Positions 1-8,833 of a DNA stretch of 64,000 nt are shown piece by piece. Source of the DNA: Holophagaceae bacterium. Lineage in GTDB: Bacteria; Acidobacteriota; Holophagae; Holophagales; Holophagaceae. The stretch is from assembly GCA_016710635.1 (NCBI GenBank), contig JADJVL010000012.1, positions 89,954 through 153,953 on the forward strand. The letters are read 5' to 3'. Position 1 is the first letter of the stretch. Every line of letters begins with the position of its first letter. The notes below the pieces were generated by a model, which searched no databases, was not told the DNA's origin, and worked only from the letters and a program-made list of their open reading frames with translations. A program made the translations under genes and the position numbers.

Positions 1-224
1 GGCCCACCGCCCACGGGATTTCCTGGGTGCTCCACAAGGCCGCCGGCAAGCCCACGGCGTGGCTCTCCGCCAATCTGGACGTGGTTCCACCGGCGGGCGT
101 CGGCTTCAGCCTCGGCGTGGTGTATGCATCCTGGATCGTCGGGCTGGTGCTGCTCTACCCGCTGTGCGTGTGGTTCGCGGGGGTGAAGGCGCGGCGGAAG
201 GAGTGGTGGCTGAGCTACCTGTGA
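1..224 (+). CDS. C-terminal fragment of a membrane protein (DUF1624/acyltransferase-like)
   Basis: The frame is already open at the first complete codon (base 3) and ends with TGA at 222-224, so only about 73 C-terminal residues are visible. They contain one clear membrane segment (GFSLGVVYASWIVGLVLLYP) followed by a basic end with ARRKEWWLSYL. A last helix followed by 'YPLC.WFAG.KARR..WWLSYL' resembles the C-terminus of DUF1624 / heparan-alpha-glucosaminide N-acetyltransferase-like inner-membrane proteins. That assignment rests on the tail only. No RNA or regulatory feature is evident in the 87 bp to the next gene. Confidence 0.55.
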   Translation, partial: PTAHGISWVLHKAAGKPTAWLSANLDVVPPAGVGFSLGVVYASWIVGLVLLYPLCVWFAGVKARRKEWWLSYL

Positions 225-311
225 ATCGATGCCCTTGGCCACGGGATATTAGGCTCCATGACTGGAGCAATGGACACCTCCAGTCATTCGTTTGTTTCCT
301 CAGGAAGCGGG

Positions 312-797
312 TCAGCCAATAGAACGAGATCCGGCTACCCTTTCGCGTGCCAATCGGAGAAATGAGTCCATCTGTTGAGGGTCCGCAAAAGCCCGCTTTC
401 TGGCGATGACGGAACCACCATCCTTCATTCTGAATTCAATCAGTGAGGGATCCTCTTCGACTTCGTCCACACCGGCCCAGGCCACCTCGATCTGCCAATC
501 ACCCGTCCGGGTCCATACCCCGGAATCACGAAGCTCAATTTCTACATCGGCTCCATTGGTTGGCCCGAATTTCTCCACCGCCAGTTCCCGGGTCCGTCTG
601 TACATTGCTTTTGGGTAAACGAACCAGGACACGGACCCGCAAAGGATCGCCAGGATTCCGGCGAACACCAATCGGACGTTCAGGGGTTCAGGAAGTACAA
701 CGATCGAGGCGACCGCGGCGAGTGTTGCGAATGTGAAGGCTCCATTCCTCCGCCATCGCTTGACTGAAGTTGATCTTTTCGCGACACGAAGATGCAC
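312..797 (-). CDS. YcxB-like membrane protein
   Basis: This 161-residue protein starts at a GTG. It has a basic N-terminus, two adjacent membrane helices (about residues 21-38 and 43-61) and a cytoplasmic C-terminal domain of about 95 residues ending in a segment with KRAFADPQQMDSFLRLARER. Two helices followed by a small beta-rich domain with a late 'basic-Phe + Leu-rich helix' is the YcxB-like layout, a family without a known biochemical role. The gene is visibly less G+C-rich than its neighbours, which may mean more recent acquisition or relaxed selection. It is convergent with nothing and lies just downstream of rho on the same strand. Confidence 0.6.
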   Translation of the reverse strand: MHLRVAKRSTSVKRWRRNGAFTFATLAAVASIVVLPEPLNVRLVFAGILAILCGSVSWFVYPKAMYRRTRELAVEKFGPTNGADVEIELRDSGVWTRTGDWQIEVAWAGVDEVEEDPSLIEFRMKDGGSVIARKRAFADPQQMDSFLRLARERVAGSRSIG

Positions 798-874
798 TGG
801 CCATCCTCAATGGTCGGGGCAAGCGATCTTCAAACGCGCTCCGGTCCCTGGATCAGCTGCGGACTGCACGCTGT

Positions 875-2167
875 TCACCGCCGTCCAGCCGGTTCCTGCA
901 GATTGGCCAGGAACTCGTCGTTCGTCTTGGCCTTCCCCAGCCGATCGATGAGCAGCTCCATGCTTTCCACGGGGCCGCTGCTGCTGAGGATCTTCCGCAG
1001 CACCCAGATCTTGGCGAGCTTCGGGGGTTCGATGAGGAGGTCTTCCTTCCGCGTGCCGCTCTTCTGGATGTCCATGGCGGGGAAGATGCGCTTGTCGCTG
1101 AGCTTCCGGTCCAGGACGATCTCGCTGTTGCCGGTGCCCTTGAACTCCTCGAAGATCACATCGTCCATGCGGCTGCCGGTCTCGATCAGCGCCGTGGCGA
1201 CGATGGTGAGGGAGCCGCCGCCTTCGATGTTGCGGGCGGCGCCGAAGAAGCGCTTGGGGCGCTGCAGGGCGTTGCTGTCCACGCCACCACTGAGGACCTT
1301 GCCCGACGGCGGCACGACGGTGTTGTAGGCCCGGGCCAGGCGGGTGATGGAGTCCAAAAGGATGACCACGTCCTTTTTCTGCTCCACGAGGCGCTTGGCC
1401 TTCTCGATGACCATCTCCGCCACCTGGACGTGCCGCGTGGCGGGCTCGTCGAAGGTGCTGGAGATCACCTCGCCCTTCACGTTGCGCTGCATGTCCGTGA
1501 CCTCCTCGGGACGCTCGTCGATGAGCAGCACGATGAGGAAGACCTCCGGGTGGTTCGCGGTGATGGAATTGGCGATGTTTTGCAGGAGCACGGTCTTGCC
1601 CGTGCGGGGCGGCGCCACGATCAACGCCCGTTGCCCCTTGCCCAGGGGCGTCATGAGGTCCATGACCCGGGTGCTCAGCTCCTGGGGATCCCGCTCCATC
1701 TTCAGGTGGGCCTTCGGGTAGAGGGGCACCAGGTTGTCGAAGTGGCTGCGTTCCTTGGCCATCATCGGCGGATCGAAATTCACCGCGTCCACCCGCAGCA
1801 TGGCGAAGAACTTCTCGCCCTCCTTGGGCGGCCGGATCATCCCCGACAGGGTGTCGCCGGTGTGGAGGTTGAACTTGCGGATCTGGGAAGGCGAGACGTA
1901 GATGTCGTCAGGCCCCGCCAGGTAGTTGTGGTCCGGGGCCCGCAGGAAGCCGAAGCCCTCCGGCAGCACCTCCAGCACGCCCTCGGCGAAGAACATCCCC
2001 TCCTTCTCCGCCTGGCCCTGGAGGATGCGGAAGACCAGCTCCTGCTTGCGCATGGACAGCGGGCTCTCGATGGCAAGTTCCTTCGCCATCTCGGCCAGAC
2101 GGCCGATGCTCTGCTCCTTGAGGTCGGAGAGGCTGAGGATGATGGGCATCAAGGTGTCTTTGGCCAT
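875..2167 (-). CDS. rho: transcription termination factor Rho
   Basis: Hexameric RNA-dependent ATPase/helicase that ends transcription at untranslated, unstructured RNA. The 430 residues show the Rho N-terminal helical domain (about 8-50), the cold-shock-like RNA-binding domain (about 55-130, with FGFLR and the YVSPSQIR segment) and the RecA-type motor. Motor motifs are Walker A APPRTGKT (about 185-192), ERPEEVTDM, the Walker B strand VVILLDSITRLARAYN, and the secondary-site Q/R-loop region through GGVDSNALQRPKRFFGAARNIEGG (quoted here only as a position, about 275-300), ending FEEFKGTGN. The ATG at 2165-2167 gives the usual length. The frame is open further upstream but that part is unrelated to Rho. 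Complete, with no missing key residues. Confidence 0.97.
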   Translation of the reverse strand: MAKDTLMPIILSLSDLKEQSIGRLAEMAKELAIESPLSMRKQELVFRILQGQAEKEGMFFAEGVLEVLPEGFGFLRAPDHNYLAGPDDIYVSPSQIRKFNLHTGDTLSGMIRPPKEGEKFFAMLRVDAVNFDPPMMAKERSHFDNLVPLYPKAHLKMERDPQELSTRVMDLMTPLGKGQRALIVAPPRTGKTVLLQNIANSITANHPEVFLIVLLIDERPEEVTDMQRNVKGEVISSTFDEPATRHVQVAEMVIEKAKRLVEQKKDVVILLDSITRLARAYNTVVPPSGKVLSGGVDSNALQRPKRFFGAARNIEGGGSLTIVATALIETGSRMDDVIFEEFKGTGNSEIVLDRKLSDKRIFPAMDIQKSGTRKEDLLIEPPKLAKIWVLRKILSSSGPVESMELLIDRLGKAKTNDEFLANLQEPAGRR

Positions 2168-2292
2168 AGGCCACCCCTGGGTGGGGAAAAGTCTCAAAGA
2201 TGGTGCTTGGAGAGAGACCCAGGGTACGGCAATCCCGGAGCCCGGGCTACGGCCCCGGGATGAACTGTGACCGGACGGGGTGGGCCCTGGCC

Positions 2293-3138
2293 TTAGGAAG
2301 ACTGGGGAGCCGCCCCGGCAGCGGAGTCCACAAACCCAAGCAGACGCGCGACATAGCCCTTCGGGTCCTCCACCGGATAGGAGTGTCCGATACCCGGTAC
2401 GAGTTCGAAGCGGGCGCCTGGAATGAGCTGGGCGGTCTCCAGGCACTTCCACGGGGGCGTGAGGAGGTCCTCCGCGCCGCTGAGGACCAGGACCGGCGCG
2501 CAGATCGCCCCCAGCCGGCTCCGGAGGTCCCAGCCCAGGACCCCGCGGATCTGGTGAAGGTTGCCGTGGGGCGCCCGTCCTTCCCCGGTCACCACCTGGT
2601 GATAGGCCCGGAGCACCCCGTGCCGGGCTTCCAGAAAGCGGTCCCCCCACAGGAAGGGCGCCACCGCGTCGAACTGCATCAGGGGCCCACCCACCTCCAT
2701 GCAATGGGCCCAGTGCTCGGCCTTCCGCGCCATGGCGAAATCGATGCGGGGCACGGAGGAGGTGAGGATGGCCCCGGCGAAGGCGCCGGGATGGGCGCTG
2801 AGGAGTTCCAGGCTCAGGGCCGAGCCGTTGCTCAGCCCCGCCAGCCAGGGACGCTGGATGCCGAGCACCTGGAAGAGCTCCCACGCGTCCTCGGCGAGGT
2901 CCCGGGTCAGATAGGGCCCGGCCTCCGGCGCCTCGCTGCGGCCCTGCCCGCGGCTGTCGAAGGTCAGCACCCGGAAGCGCGGCGTCAGCCCCGGTAGCAC
3001 CCCCGCCCACATGGTCGTGTCGCTCAGCAGCCCGTTCAGCAGCACCAGCCAGGGCTTCCCCGCGTCGCCCTGGACGCGGTAGTGCAGCTTCAGCCCGGAA
3101 GGCAGCGTGGCGAGGGTGGGAGGCGGACGCAGGGACAT
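2293..3138 (-). CDS. alpha/beta-fold hydrolase
   Basis: 281-residue cytosolic alpha/beta hydrolase. The oxyanion-hole strand/loop is VLLNGLLSDTTMW, the nucleophile elbow is AGLSNGS (Ser about residue 97), the acid is in VLSGAEDLLTPP and the catalytic His is in IGHSYPVEDP, in that order. It most resembles 3-oxoadipate enol-lactonase / prolyl-aminopeptidase-like esterases, but the substrate cannot be told from sequence. There is no signal peptide. The upstream 80 bp lead into the repeat element at 3.2-3.6 kb; rho follows after 125 bp on the same strand. Confidence 0.85.
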   Translation of the reverse strand: MSLRPPPTLATLPSGLKLHYRVQGDAGKPWLVLLNGLLSDTTMWAGVLPGLTPRFRVLTFDSRGQGRSEAPEAGPYLTRDLAEDAWELFQVLGIQRPWLAGLSNGSALSLELLSAHPGAFAGAILTSSVPRIDFAMARKAEHWAHCMEVGGPLMQFDAVAPFLWGDRFLEARHGVLRAYHQVVTGEGRAPHGNLHQIRGVLGWDLRSRLGAICAPVLVLSGAEDLLTPPWKCLETAQLIPGARFELVPGIGHSYPVEDPKGYVARLLGFVDSAAGAAPQSS

Positions 3139-3220
3139 GGCTCTGTTGTCGGCGGAATGGTGGAAGGGTGCAAATGGAAATGGAGCGGGCGGAGTCGGAG
3201 GGACGGGAGGTGACGAGGAA

Positions 3221-3590
3221 GGTGACCTTGCCGTTGACCTTGGAAGTTGACCTTAGAAGTTGACCTTGAAAAAGGCACCGCTGCAGGTCGCGGTTCGCCC
3301 GGTTTTGGCGAACCGTGATCTGCAGCGGTGCAGGCAAGCGATAGCGCGCCAGGATGGGTCGAAATCACGGACCGGGGAAGGACGTCGCAAAGGCCTGGGC
3401 CTGCTTTTCCGTCGGCCGTAGCCTCGAGGCGAAAGTGTGGCCGGACCTGGCGCGCTATCGCTTGCCTGCACCCTCGCCCGACACGATTCGCCAAGGGCGG
3501 GCGAATCATGCCGGGCAAGGATGCCTGTCGAAGGTCAAAGGCCAGATCAAATGCCAGATCAATGGCCAAGCCAACGGCCAGATCTGCTGA
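3221..3590. repeat. class I structured intergenic repeat: inverted pair of hairpin modules
   Basis: Fills most of the 488-bp gap between the hydrolase and sixA. Read left to right it holds: about four degenerate TTGACCTTG-type 12-nt units (3221-3271); a hairpin (3275-3331) with an outer GCACCGCTGCAG/CTGCAGCGGTGC stem and an inner CGGTTCGCC/GGCGAACCG stem; and a 22-nt motif (3332-3353, core AAGCGATAGCGCGCC). A spacer of 92 bp follows. The exact inverse of the 22-nt motif then comes at 3446-3467, a second hairpin at 3468-3525 and degenerate 12-nt units (GGCCAGATCAAT type) to about 3590. The same hairpin and 22-nt motif recur three times at 43.6-44.2 kb. The arrangement recalls a REPIN, that is, a doublet of inverted REP sequences, but the sequence matches no REP family I know. 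Confidence 0.85.
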
Positions 3591-3626
3591 CACACGAGAC
3601 GGTCCATCGGCGCGACGGGATCCCGC

Positions 3627-4124
3627 TCACTCCCCTCGCAACTCGCTGGGCGTGCAGTGCCGCTCGAATCGCCACCCGCCCTCCACCCACGCCACCACGG
3701 TGCAGCTGGCCTTCTTCACATCGATGCGCCGGCCCGTGAGCCGGGCGATGAGGCTCGAAAGGAAGGGCTCGTGGCTGGTGAAGGCGAGGACTTCGTCCTC
3801 CCCGGCGCCGGTCATGAGCTGCCGCAGCCAGGCTTCGGCGTCTTCGGGCTCGCCGTCCGGGGTGAGGCCGTCCCACACGCCCACGGGGAAGGCGTTTCTC
3901 GCGTCCGCCGCCAGGGCCGCCTCCTTCAGGCAGGCCATGGTCTCCAGGGCGCGCCGGTAGGGGCTGCTGATGCCCCGGGAGGGCCGGTGGCCCAGGGCCA
4001 CGAGGCCCGCCATGGCTGCCCGGGTCTTCCGCCAGCCTTCGGGGGTGAGGGCCCGCTCCGAATCCAGGTGGCCCGGCCGGTAGTCCTCCGCGATGCCATG
4101 GCGGATCAGCAGCAGGGTGGTCAT
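3627..4124 (-). CDS. sixA: phosphohistidine phosphatase SixA-type
   Basis: 165-residue histidine-phosphatase-superfamily protein that removes phosphate from phosphohistidine in phosphorelay proteins. The N-terminal LLIRHGIAED carries the phospho-acceptor His. Also present are TPEGWRKT, SSPYRRALET and the second catalytic His in FTSHEPFLSSLIARL. Its length matches SixA rather than the longer phosphoglycerate mutases. The ATG at 4122-4124 overlaps the stop of the upstream Ser/Thr kinase by 4 bp (ATGA), so the two are translationally coupled. Substrates in this organism are unknown. Confidence 0.85.
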   Translation of the reverse strand: MTTLLLIRHGIAEDYRPGHLDSERALTPEGWRKTRAAMAGLVALGHRPSRGISSPYRRALETMACLKEAALAADARNAFPVGVWDGLTPDGEPEDAEAWLRQLMTGAGEDEVLAFTSHEPFLSSLIARLTGRRIDVKKASCTVVAWVEGGWRFERHCTPSELRGE

Positions 4125-6556
4125 TCCTTCTTCCAGCCAAAGAAGCCCGTCACCTTGCCCAGCATCTTCTCTTCCGGCAGGCCCGCCTCCACCCGCCAGC
4201 GCTCGGCCTCGGCCTTGTTGGGGGCGACGCCGGGACCGCCCTTCTCGAGGAGCCGGAAGAGGCGCACTTTCGCCTCCTCGTGGCCAGCCTCGGCGGCGCG
4301 GCGCAGCCAGCGCAGGGCCTCGGGGCCGTCGGGCTTCATCATCTGCCGGTGCAGGAGGAAGTCCGCCAGTTCGAGCATGCCCTCCCCGTGACCGCCTTCC
4401 GCCGAGCGCCGCAGGCACTGGCCTGCCCGGGCCTCGTCCTTCGGCACGCCCCGCCCGTCCCGGTAGCGGCGGCCCAGCACCGCCAGGGCCTCGGGATTGC
4501 CCTTGTCCGCGGCCTTCTGCAGCCAGGGCAGCGCGCCGCTTTCGTCCCCCTGCTTCTCCAGGATCCGGCCGATGTGGAAGGCCGCTTCGGGGCTGCCGGC
4601 GTCGAAGGCCTTGTGGAACCACTTCAGCGCTTCGGCGCGGTCCTCGAACAGCCCTTCGGCGCCGGCGTAGAGCTGGGCGGTGGGGAGGTAGGCCTCCGCG
4701 CAGCCCTCCTCTGCGGCCCGGCGGAACCAGTCCCGCGCCACAAGCGGCTCGGCGCGGACGCCTTCGCCCTTCGCCACCGCCCAGGCCCGGTCCAGCATCG
4801 CTTCCGGATCCCCCAGCTCCGCCGCCTGCCGGAAGAGGGCAGCGGCCTGGGGCGGACTCGCCGGGACGCCATCGCCATCCCGGAAGGCCCGGGCCATGAG
4901 GAGCATCGCCTTGGGATGACCCTTCCAGGCGGCCTTCTGCAGCCACTCCGTGGCGATGATCCGACCCTCGTCCCCGGAGCCAGCGCCGCGGTGGTCCGCC
5001 GCCAGTTCCAGCATGGCGTCCGGCATGCCGAAATCCGCCGCCCGGGTGAGCTGCCACCGTGCCTCCCCTGCGACCTCCGGGGCGATGAACCCGCTGCGGA
5101 GCCACTTGCCCAGGGCCAGGCAGGCCGAGGGTTCGTCCAGGGAAGCCGCGGCCCTCAGGATCCTCGCCGCCTCGGCCTTGCCGCCTTCCGCCGGTGGCGC
5201 CTCCGCGAAAATCCGCGCCAGGGTCTTCAGGGCCAGGGGCTCGTTGGCGGCGGCGGCCACGTGCAGCCACTGCAGGCCCTCGTCCCGGCGGTCCGCGGTC
5301 TTCACGAGCTGCGCCCCGAGGCTGGCCATGGCCTCCGGCGATCCCGCGGAAGCCGCCTTCCGGGTCCAGAGCAAGGCCTCCTGGGTGTCGTGGAGTCCGC
5401 CCTCGCCGCTCAGGAGCAGTTCCCCCAGATGATGCATGGCCGGCACGTGGCCGCCGTCCGCCGCCTTGCGGAAGCAGCGGGTGGCCGAGGCGGGATCCAC
5501 CGCCAGGCCATCCCCCAGCATGAACTTGAGGCCCCACTGGTAGAGCACCTCGGCGTCCGGGTTCGGGTCCAACCAGGGCCTGGGCGCGGGCTCCAGGGCG
5601 GTCAGCTCGCCAGGGGCGGCCTTGCTGTTCGCGGCGGGCGGCGGCGAATGGAGGGGATCCGGAGCGGCGGCCACGGGTTCCGTCGCGGGCAGCAGCACGA
5701 ATTCCTGGGCGACGAGGTCCGCGGGAAAGACGAAGGGCGCCTCCTGGGTGAGGCCGGAGGCGTGCTCCCGCAGCGCAGTCGCCAAGTCCGCGGCGCTCTG
5801 GAACCGCTGGGCTGGATCCTTTTCCAGAGCCCGGGCCACCAGGGCCCTCAGCGTCGGCGGGACCGTGTCCAGGCTCGGATTCTCCGTGAGCACCTTCATG
5901 AGGATCAGGGCAGGCGTGTCCCCTTCGAAGGCCCGCCGTCCCGAGAGCGCCTGGTAGAGCACGACGCCCACGGCCCACAAGTCCGCCCGAGGATCCGCGG
6001 TGCCGCCCTTCAGCACTTCCGGGGCGGTGTAGTAGGGCGTGCCCAGCACGGCGCCGGTCTGGGTCATGTAGCCGTCCTGCCGGGACCGGGCGATGCCGAA
6101 GTCCATGATCTTGGCCTGCAGGCCCCGGGGCGTCTGCAGGATGCGGATGTTCTGGGGCTTGATGTCCCGGTGGATCACGCCGGCCTGGTGGGCTTCGCTG
6201 AGGCCGTCGGCCACCTGGGCCAGCAGCTCCAGCAGCGCCCGCGGGCCCAACAGCTTGCGCTCCAGGAGGACGTTCAGGTCCACCCCGCGGAGGAACTCCA
6301 TCGCGATGAAGAGGATGCCGTTCTGCTCTCCGAACTCGTAGACGGTGAGCAGGTTCGGATGGCTGAACTTGGCGGCGAGGCTCGCCTCCCGCAGGAAGCG
6401 CTGCCGGAGCTCCGTCTGGTCGCCCTCGGCGCCCATGGAGATGGTCTTGATGGCGACTTCCCGGCCCAGCACCGGATCGCGGCCGAGGAACACCGTTCCC
6501 ATGCCCCCGCGCCCGAGGGGCCGGAGCAGTTCGAACTTGCCGATGAGGTGGACCAT
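4121..6556 (-). CDS. Ser/Thr protein kinase with C-terminal Sel1 repeats
   Basis: 811-residue bacterial Hanks-type kinase. Kinase domain is about residues 5-265: glycine loop LGRGGMGTVFLGRD, ATP-binding Lys in VAIKTI, catalytic loop HRDIKPQN, DFGIARS, and an activation segment followed by GTPYYTAPEVL. A Pro/Ala linker (about 280-335) leads into roughly a dozen Sel1-like repeats (about 345-805), each of the kind A..W..KAA..G...A...LG......G. No membrane helix separates the parts, so the protein is probably cytoplasmic with the repeats as a docking platform. I chose the ATG at 6554-6556 because the kinase fold begins a few residues later (MVHLIGKFELL). Overlaps sixA by 4 bp. Divergent from the helicase gene. 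Confidence 0.92.
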   Translation of the reverse strand: MVHLIGKFELLRPLGRGGMGTVFLGRDPVLGREVAIKTISMGAEGDQTELRQRFLREASLAAKFSHPNLLTVYEFGEQNGILFIAMEFLRGVDLNVLLERKLLGPRALLELLAQVADGLSEAHQAGVIHRDIKPQNIRILQTPRGLQAKIMDFGIARSRQDGYMTQTGAVLGTPYYTAPEVLKGGTADPRADLWAVGVVLYQALSGRRAFEGDTPALILMKVLTENPSLDTVPPTLRALVARALEKDPAQRFQSAADLATALREHASGLTQEAPFVFPADLVAQEFVLLPATEPVAAAPDPLHSPPPAANSKAAPGELTALEPAPRPWLDPNPDAEVLYQWGLKFMLGDGLAVDPASATRCFRKAADGGHVPAMHHLGELLLSGEGGLHDTQEALLWTRKAASAGSPEAMASLGAQLVKTADRRDEGLQWLHVAAAANEPLALKTLARIFAEAPPAEGGKAEAARILRAAASLDEPSACLALGKWLRSGFIAPEVAGEARWQLTRAADFGMPDAMLELAADHRGAGSGDEGRIIATEWLQKAAWKGHPKAMLLMARAFRDGDGVPASPPQAAALFRQAAELGDPEAMLDRAWAVAKGEGVRAEPLVARDWFRRAAEEGCAEAYLPTAQLYAGAEGLFEDRAEALKWFHKAFDAGSPEAAFHIGRILEKQGDESGALPWLQKAADKGNPEALAVLGRRYRDGRGVPKDEARAGQCLRRSAEGGHGEGMLELADFLLHRQMMKPDGPEALRWLRRAAEAGHEEAKVRLFRLLEKGGPGVAPNKAEAERWRVEAGLPEEKMLGKVTGFFGWKKE

Positions 6557-6744
6557 GGGGATCGGGATGAGTCTAGCCCGGCCGGGACGCCCAGGCCATG
6601 AGGCCAAGACGCAAAACCGCCGCCCGGCCGCCGGGGATTAATCCTCGAAAGCCCTTCAGTTCCGTGGGATACTGGTCGTTTGGGCCAGATCCGGCAGGCG
6701 TTCCTTTGGCGCCATCCCGCGGGACAGTCGCCCCGGGAGCGCAT

Positions 6745-8337
6745 GTGAACACCGAGACCTTCGCAGCCATGGGCTGCAGCCAAATCTATCTGGACGCCCT
6801 GGCGCGCCGGGGCTTCACCACGCCCACGCCGGTGCAGGCCCAGGCCTTCGCGCCGGGCCTCGAGGGCCGGGACCTGCTGGTGCAGAGCCGCACGGGTTCG
6901 GGCAAGACCCTGGCCTTCGGGTTGCCCCTGATGCACCGCCTCGATCCGGATGCCCACCATCCCCAGGCCCTCATCCTCGCGCCCACCCGGGAGCTGGCCC
7001 AGCAGGTGGAGGAGGAGCTGAAGACCCTGCGCCCCGACCTGCCCACCGCCATGCTCGTGGGCGGCATGAGCTACACGCCCCAGCTGCGTTCCCTGAAGTA
7101 CGGCGCGCAGGTCGTCGTGGGCACGCCGGGCCGCGTCATGGACCACCTGGAGAAGGCCACCCTCGACCTCTCCAAGGTCGGCATGATCGTCCTCGACGAG
7201 TGCGACGAGATGCTCAACATGGGCTTCATCGACGACGTGAAGACCATCCTGGAGAAGGTGCCGAAGGGGCCCCAGACCTACCTCTTCAGCGCCACCCTGC
7301 CGGCCCCCATCGCGGCCCTCGCCAAGCGCTTCCTCAAGGACCCCTTCAAGATCCAGCTCGCCGAAGCCGGCGCCCATGCCAGCCACGCCGACATCGCCCA
7401 CACGCCCTGCCTGGTCGTGGACGCCATGCAGACCAAGGCCCTGGTGAACATTCTGCTGCTGGACGACCCCAGCGCCGCCCTCGTCTTCACCAAGACCAAG
7501 GCCCAGACCGAGACCGTCTGCGAAGCCCTGCGGGAAGCCGGCCTCGCGGCGGAATTCCTCCACGGCGACCTGGCCCAGACCACCCGCAACCGCATCATGT
7601 CCGCCTTCAAGGAGGGCAAGCTGCACATCCTGGTGGCCACGGACGTGGCCGCCCGGGGCCTGGATATCTCGGGTCTGCCTCTGGTCGTCCACATGAGCAT
7701 CCCCACCCAGCTGGAGAGCTACATCCACCGCAGTGGCCGCACGGGCCGCGCCGGCGCCAAGGGCACCAGCCTCGCCATGGTCAACGCCAAGGAGAGCCGC
7801 ATCCTCATGGCCTGGGCGCGGCGCGGCGGCCTGGAACTGGCGTGGCGCGCGGTCCCCTCCATGGACGACATCCGCAAGGCCAAGCACCAGCGCCTCGTCG
7901 CCGGCCTCGGCGGTCCGGAAGCGAAGAAGCACCTCGCCGCCGCCCAGGAACTGCTCCAGGGCCAGGAGCCCGCGGAGATCGTCGCCGCCCTGCTGTCCAA
8001 GCTGGAGGGCGAAGGCTCCATCGGCTTCCACATCCCCGAACCCACCAAGTTCAGCGCGGAAAGCCGCCCGCCCCGGGAGGACCGCGGACCCTGGAAGCCG
8101 GGCGTCAAGCCCCCCTTCAAGCCCAAGGACGCCGCGGATCGGCCGCCCTTCAAGCCCCGGGCCGAGCGTCCCGGCGAGCGCACCTACGAGCGCCCCGAAG
8201 ACCGCGCCCATGGAGCCAGGAAAGGCCTCAGCCCCTACAAGCCGAAGGAAGGCCAGGGGCCCACGGACCGAAGGACCGGCAAGCCGGCGGTGAAGCCCAC
8301 GGGGAAGCCTTTTTTCAAGAAGAAGCCCGGGGCCTGA
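6745..8337 (+). CDS. DEAD-box RNA helicase
   Basis: 530-residue ATP-dependent RNA helicase. Motifs in order: Q-motif FTTPTPVQAQAF, motif I SRTGSGKT, Ia PTRELAQQ, Ib TPGR, II VLDECDEM (Asp-Glu-Cys-Asp, not Asp-Glu-Ala-Asp), III SATLPAP, then IV-VI with LVATDVAARGLDI and HRSGRTGRAG. The last 110 residues are rich in Pro, Lys and Arg (repeated PPFKP / FKPKD) and look like a disordered RNA-binding tail. The start is a GTG preceded by GGGAG at a suitable distance; an in-frame extension upstream has no helicase similarity. It is followed by a class II repeat. Confidence 0.93.
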   Translation: MNTETFAAMGCSQIYLDALARRGFTTPTPVQAQAFAPGLEGRDLLVQSRTGSGKTLAFGLPLMHRLDPDAHHPQALILAPTRELAQQVEEELKTLRPDLPTAMLVGGMSYTPQLRSLKYGAQVVVGTPGRVMDHLEKATLDLSKVGMIVLDECDEMLNMGFIDDVKTILEKVPKGPQTYLFSATLPAPIAALAKRFLKDPFKIQLAEAGAHASHADIAHTPCLVVDAMQTKALVNILLLDDPSAALVFTKTKAQTETVCEALREAGLAAEFLHGDLAQTTRNRIMSAFKEGKLHILVATDVAARGLDISGLPLVVHMSIPTQLESYIHRSGRTGRAGAKGTSLAMVNAKESRILMAWARRGGLELAWRAVPSMDDIRKAKHQRLVAGLGGPEAKKHLAAAQELLQGQEPAEIVAALLSKLEGEGSIGFHIPEPTKFSAESRPPREDRGPWKPGVKPPFKPKDAADRPPFKPRAERPGERTYERPEDRAHGARKGLSPYKPKEGQGPTDRRTGKPAVKPTGKPFFKKKPGA

Positions 8338-8409
8338 GGCGAGGCCGTACTCCGGGTGATCTCAAGCTCTTGAGACCAGACGGACCGATAGTGCATACGA
8401 GCACCAAGG

Positions 8410-8740
8410 CGTTGACCTTGAAGTCGACCTTGCTCCGTTGACCTTGAAGTTGACGTTGAAGTTGAAGTTGACCTTAAAAGAGTTCCTCGATCGGCGAGGG
8501 CCGCGCCTTCCGGCCCTCGCCGATCGAGGAACCAGAGCGCGAAGCGCTCGTCGCCGACCATTCCAGGCCGAACCGCCCAAGTGACCTGACTGCCCCTTGC
8601 CCATGCTTTGGCCCAACAGCCCAACGCGGAGGCCAATCCGAGCATCCCTCCCGGCCATCCCGCCCCTGGCCCTGCGGGCCTGGCACCCTTCCGGAGGCGC
8701 ATTCGCAGAGGGCGCGAATGCACCTCCGAAAGGGTGCTCC
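8410..8740. repeat. class II structured intergenic repeat, copy 1
   Basis: Occupies most of the 496-bp gap between the convergent helicase and 8834-9568 genes. It opens with an array of TTGACCTTGAAG-type units (8410-8475) and TTAAAA, then a perfect 21-bp stem (8482-8502 with 8512-8532, loop GCGCCTTCC). Next is a small hairpin GAGCGC-GAA-GCGCTC (8535-8549). About 130 bp further on lies a third hairpin (8683-8737) with inner arms GGAGGCGCATTCGC and GCGAATGCACCTCC and outer arms GCACCCTT/AAGGGTGC, followed by TTTAAA. Copy 2 at 25.9-26.2 kb has the same order and keeps the pairing although the stem sequences differ. Confidence 0.88.
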
Positions 8741-8833
8741 ATTTAAAGGCGCCAATCCTTCATTGTTCCCGTTCACGCGTCACTGGCTCAGCTCAGCGGT
8801 GAGGGCCTGTCTCCTGCTTTGTGGGTCGCCTGC

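Noticed and set aside
770..2263. Long antisense open frame opposite rho
   Set aside because: The rho frame has all domains and motifs; the antisense frame is low-complexity with no family signature, as expected in a G+C-rich genome.
3139..3626. Mobile element with transposase
   Set aside because: The repeats have inverted layout but no transposase, target duplication or coding sequence is in the gap.
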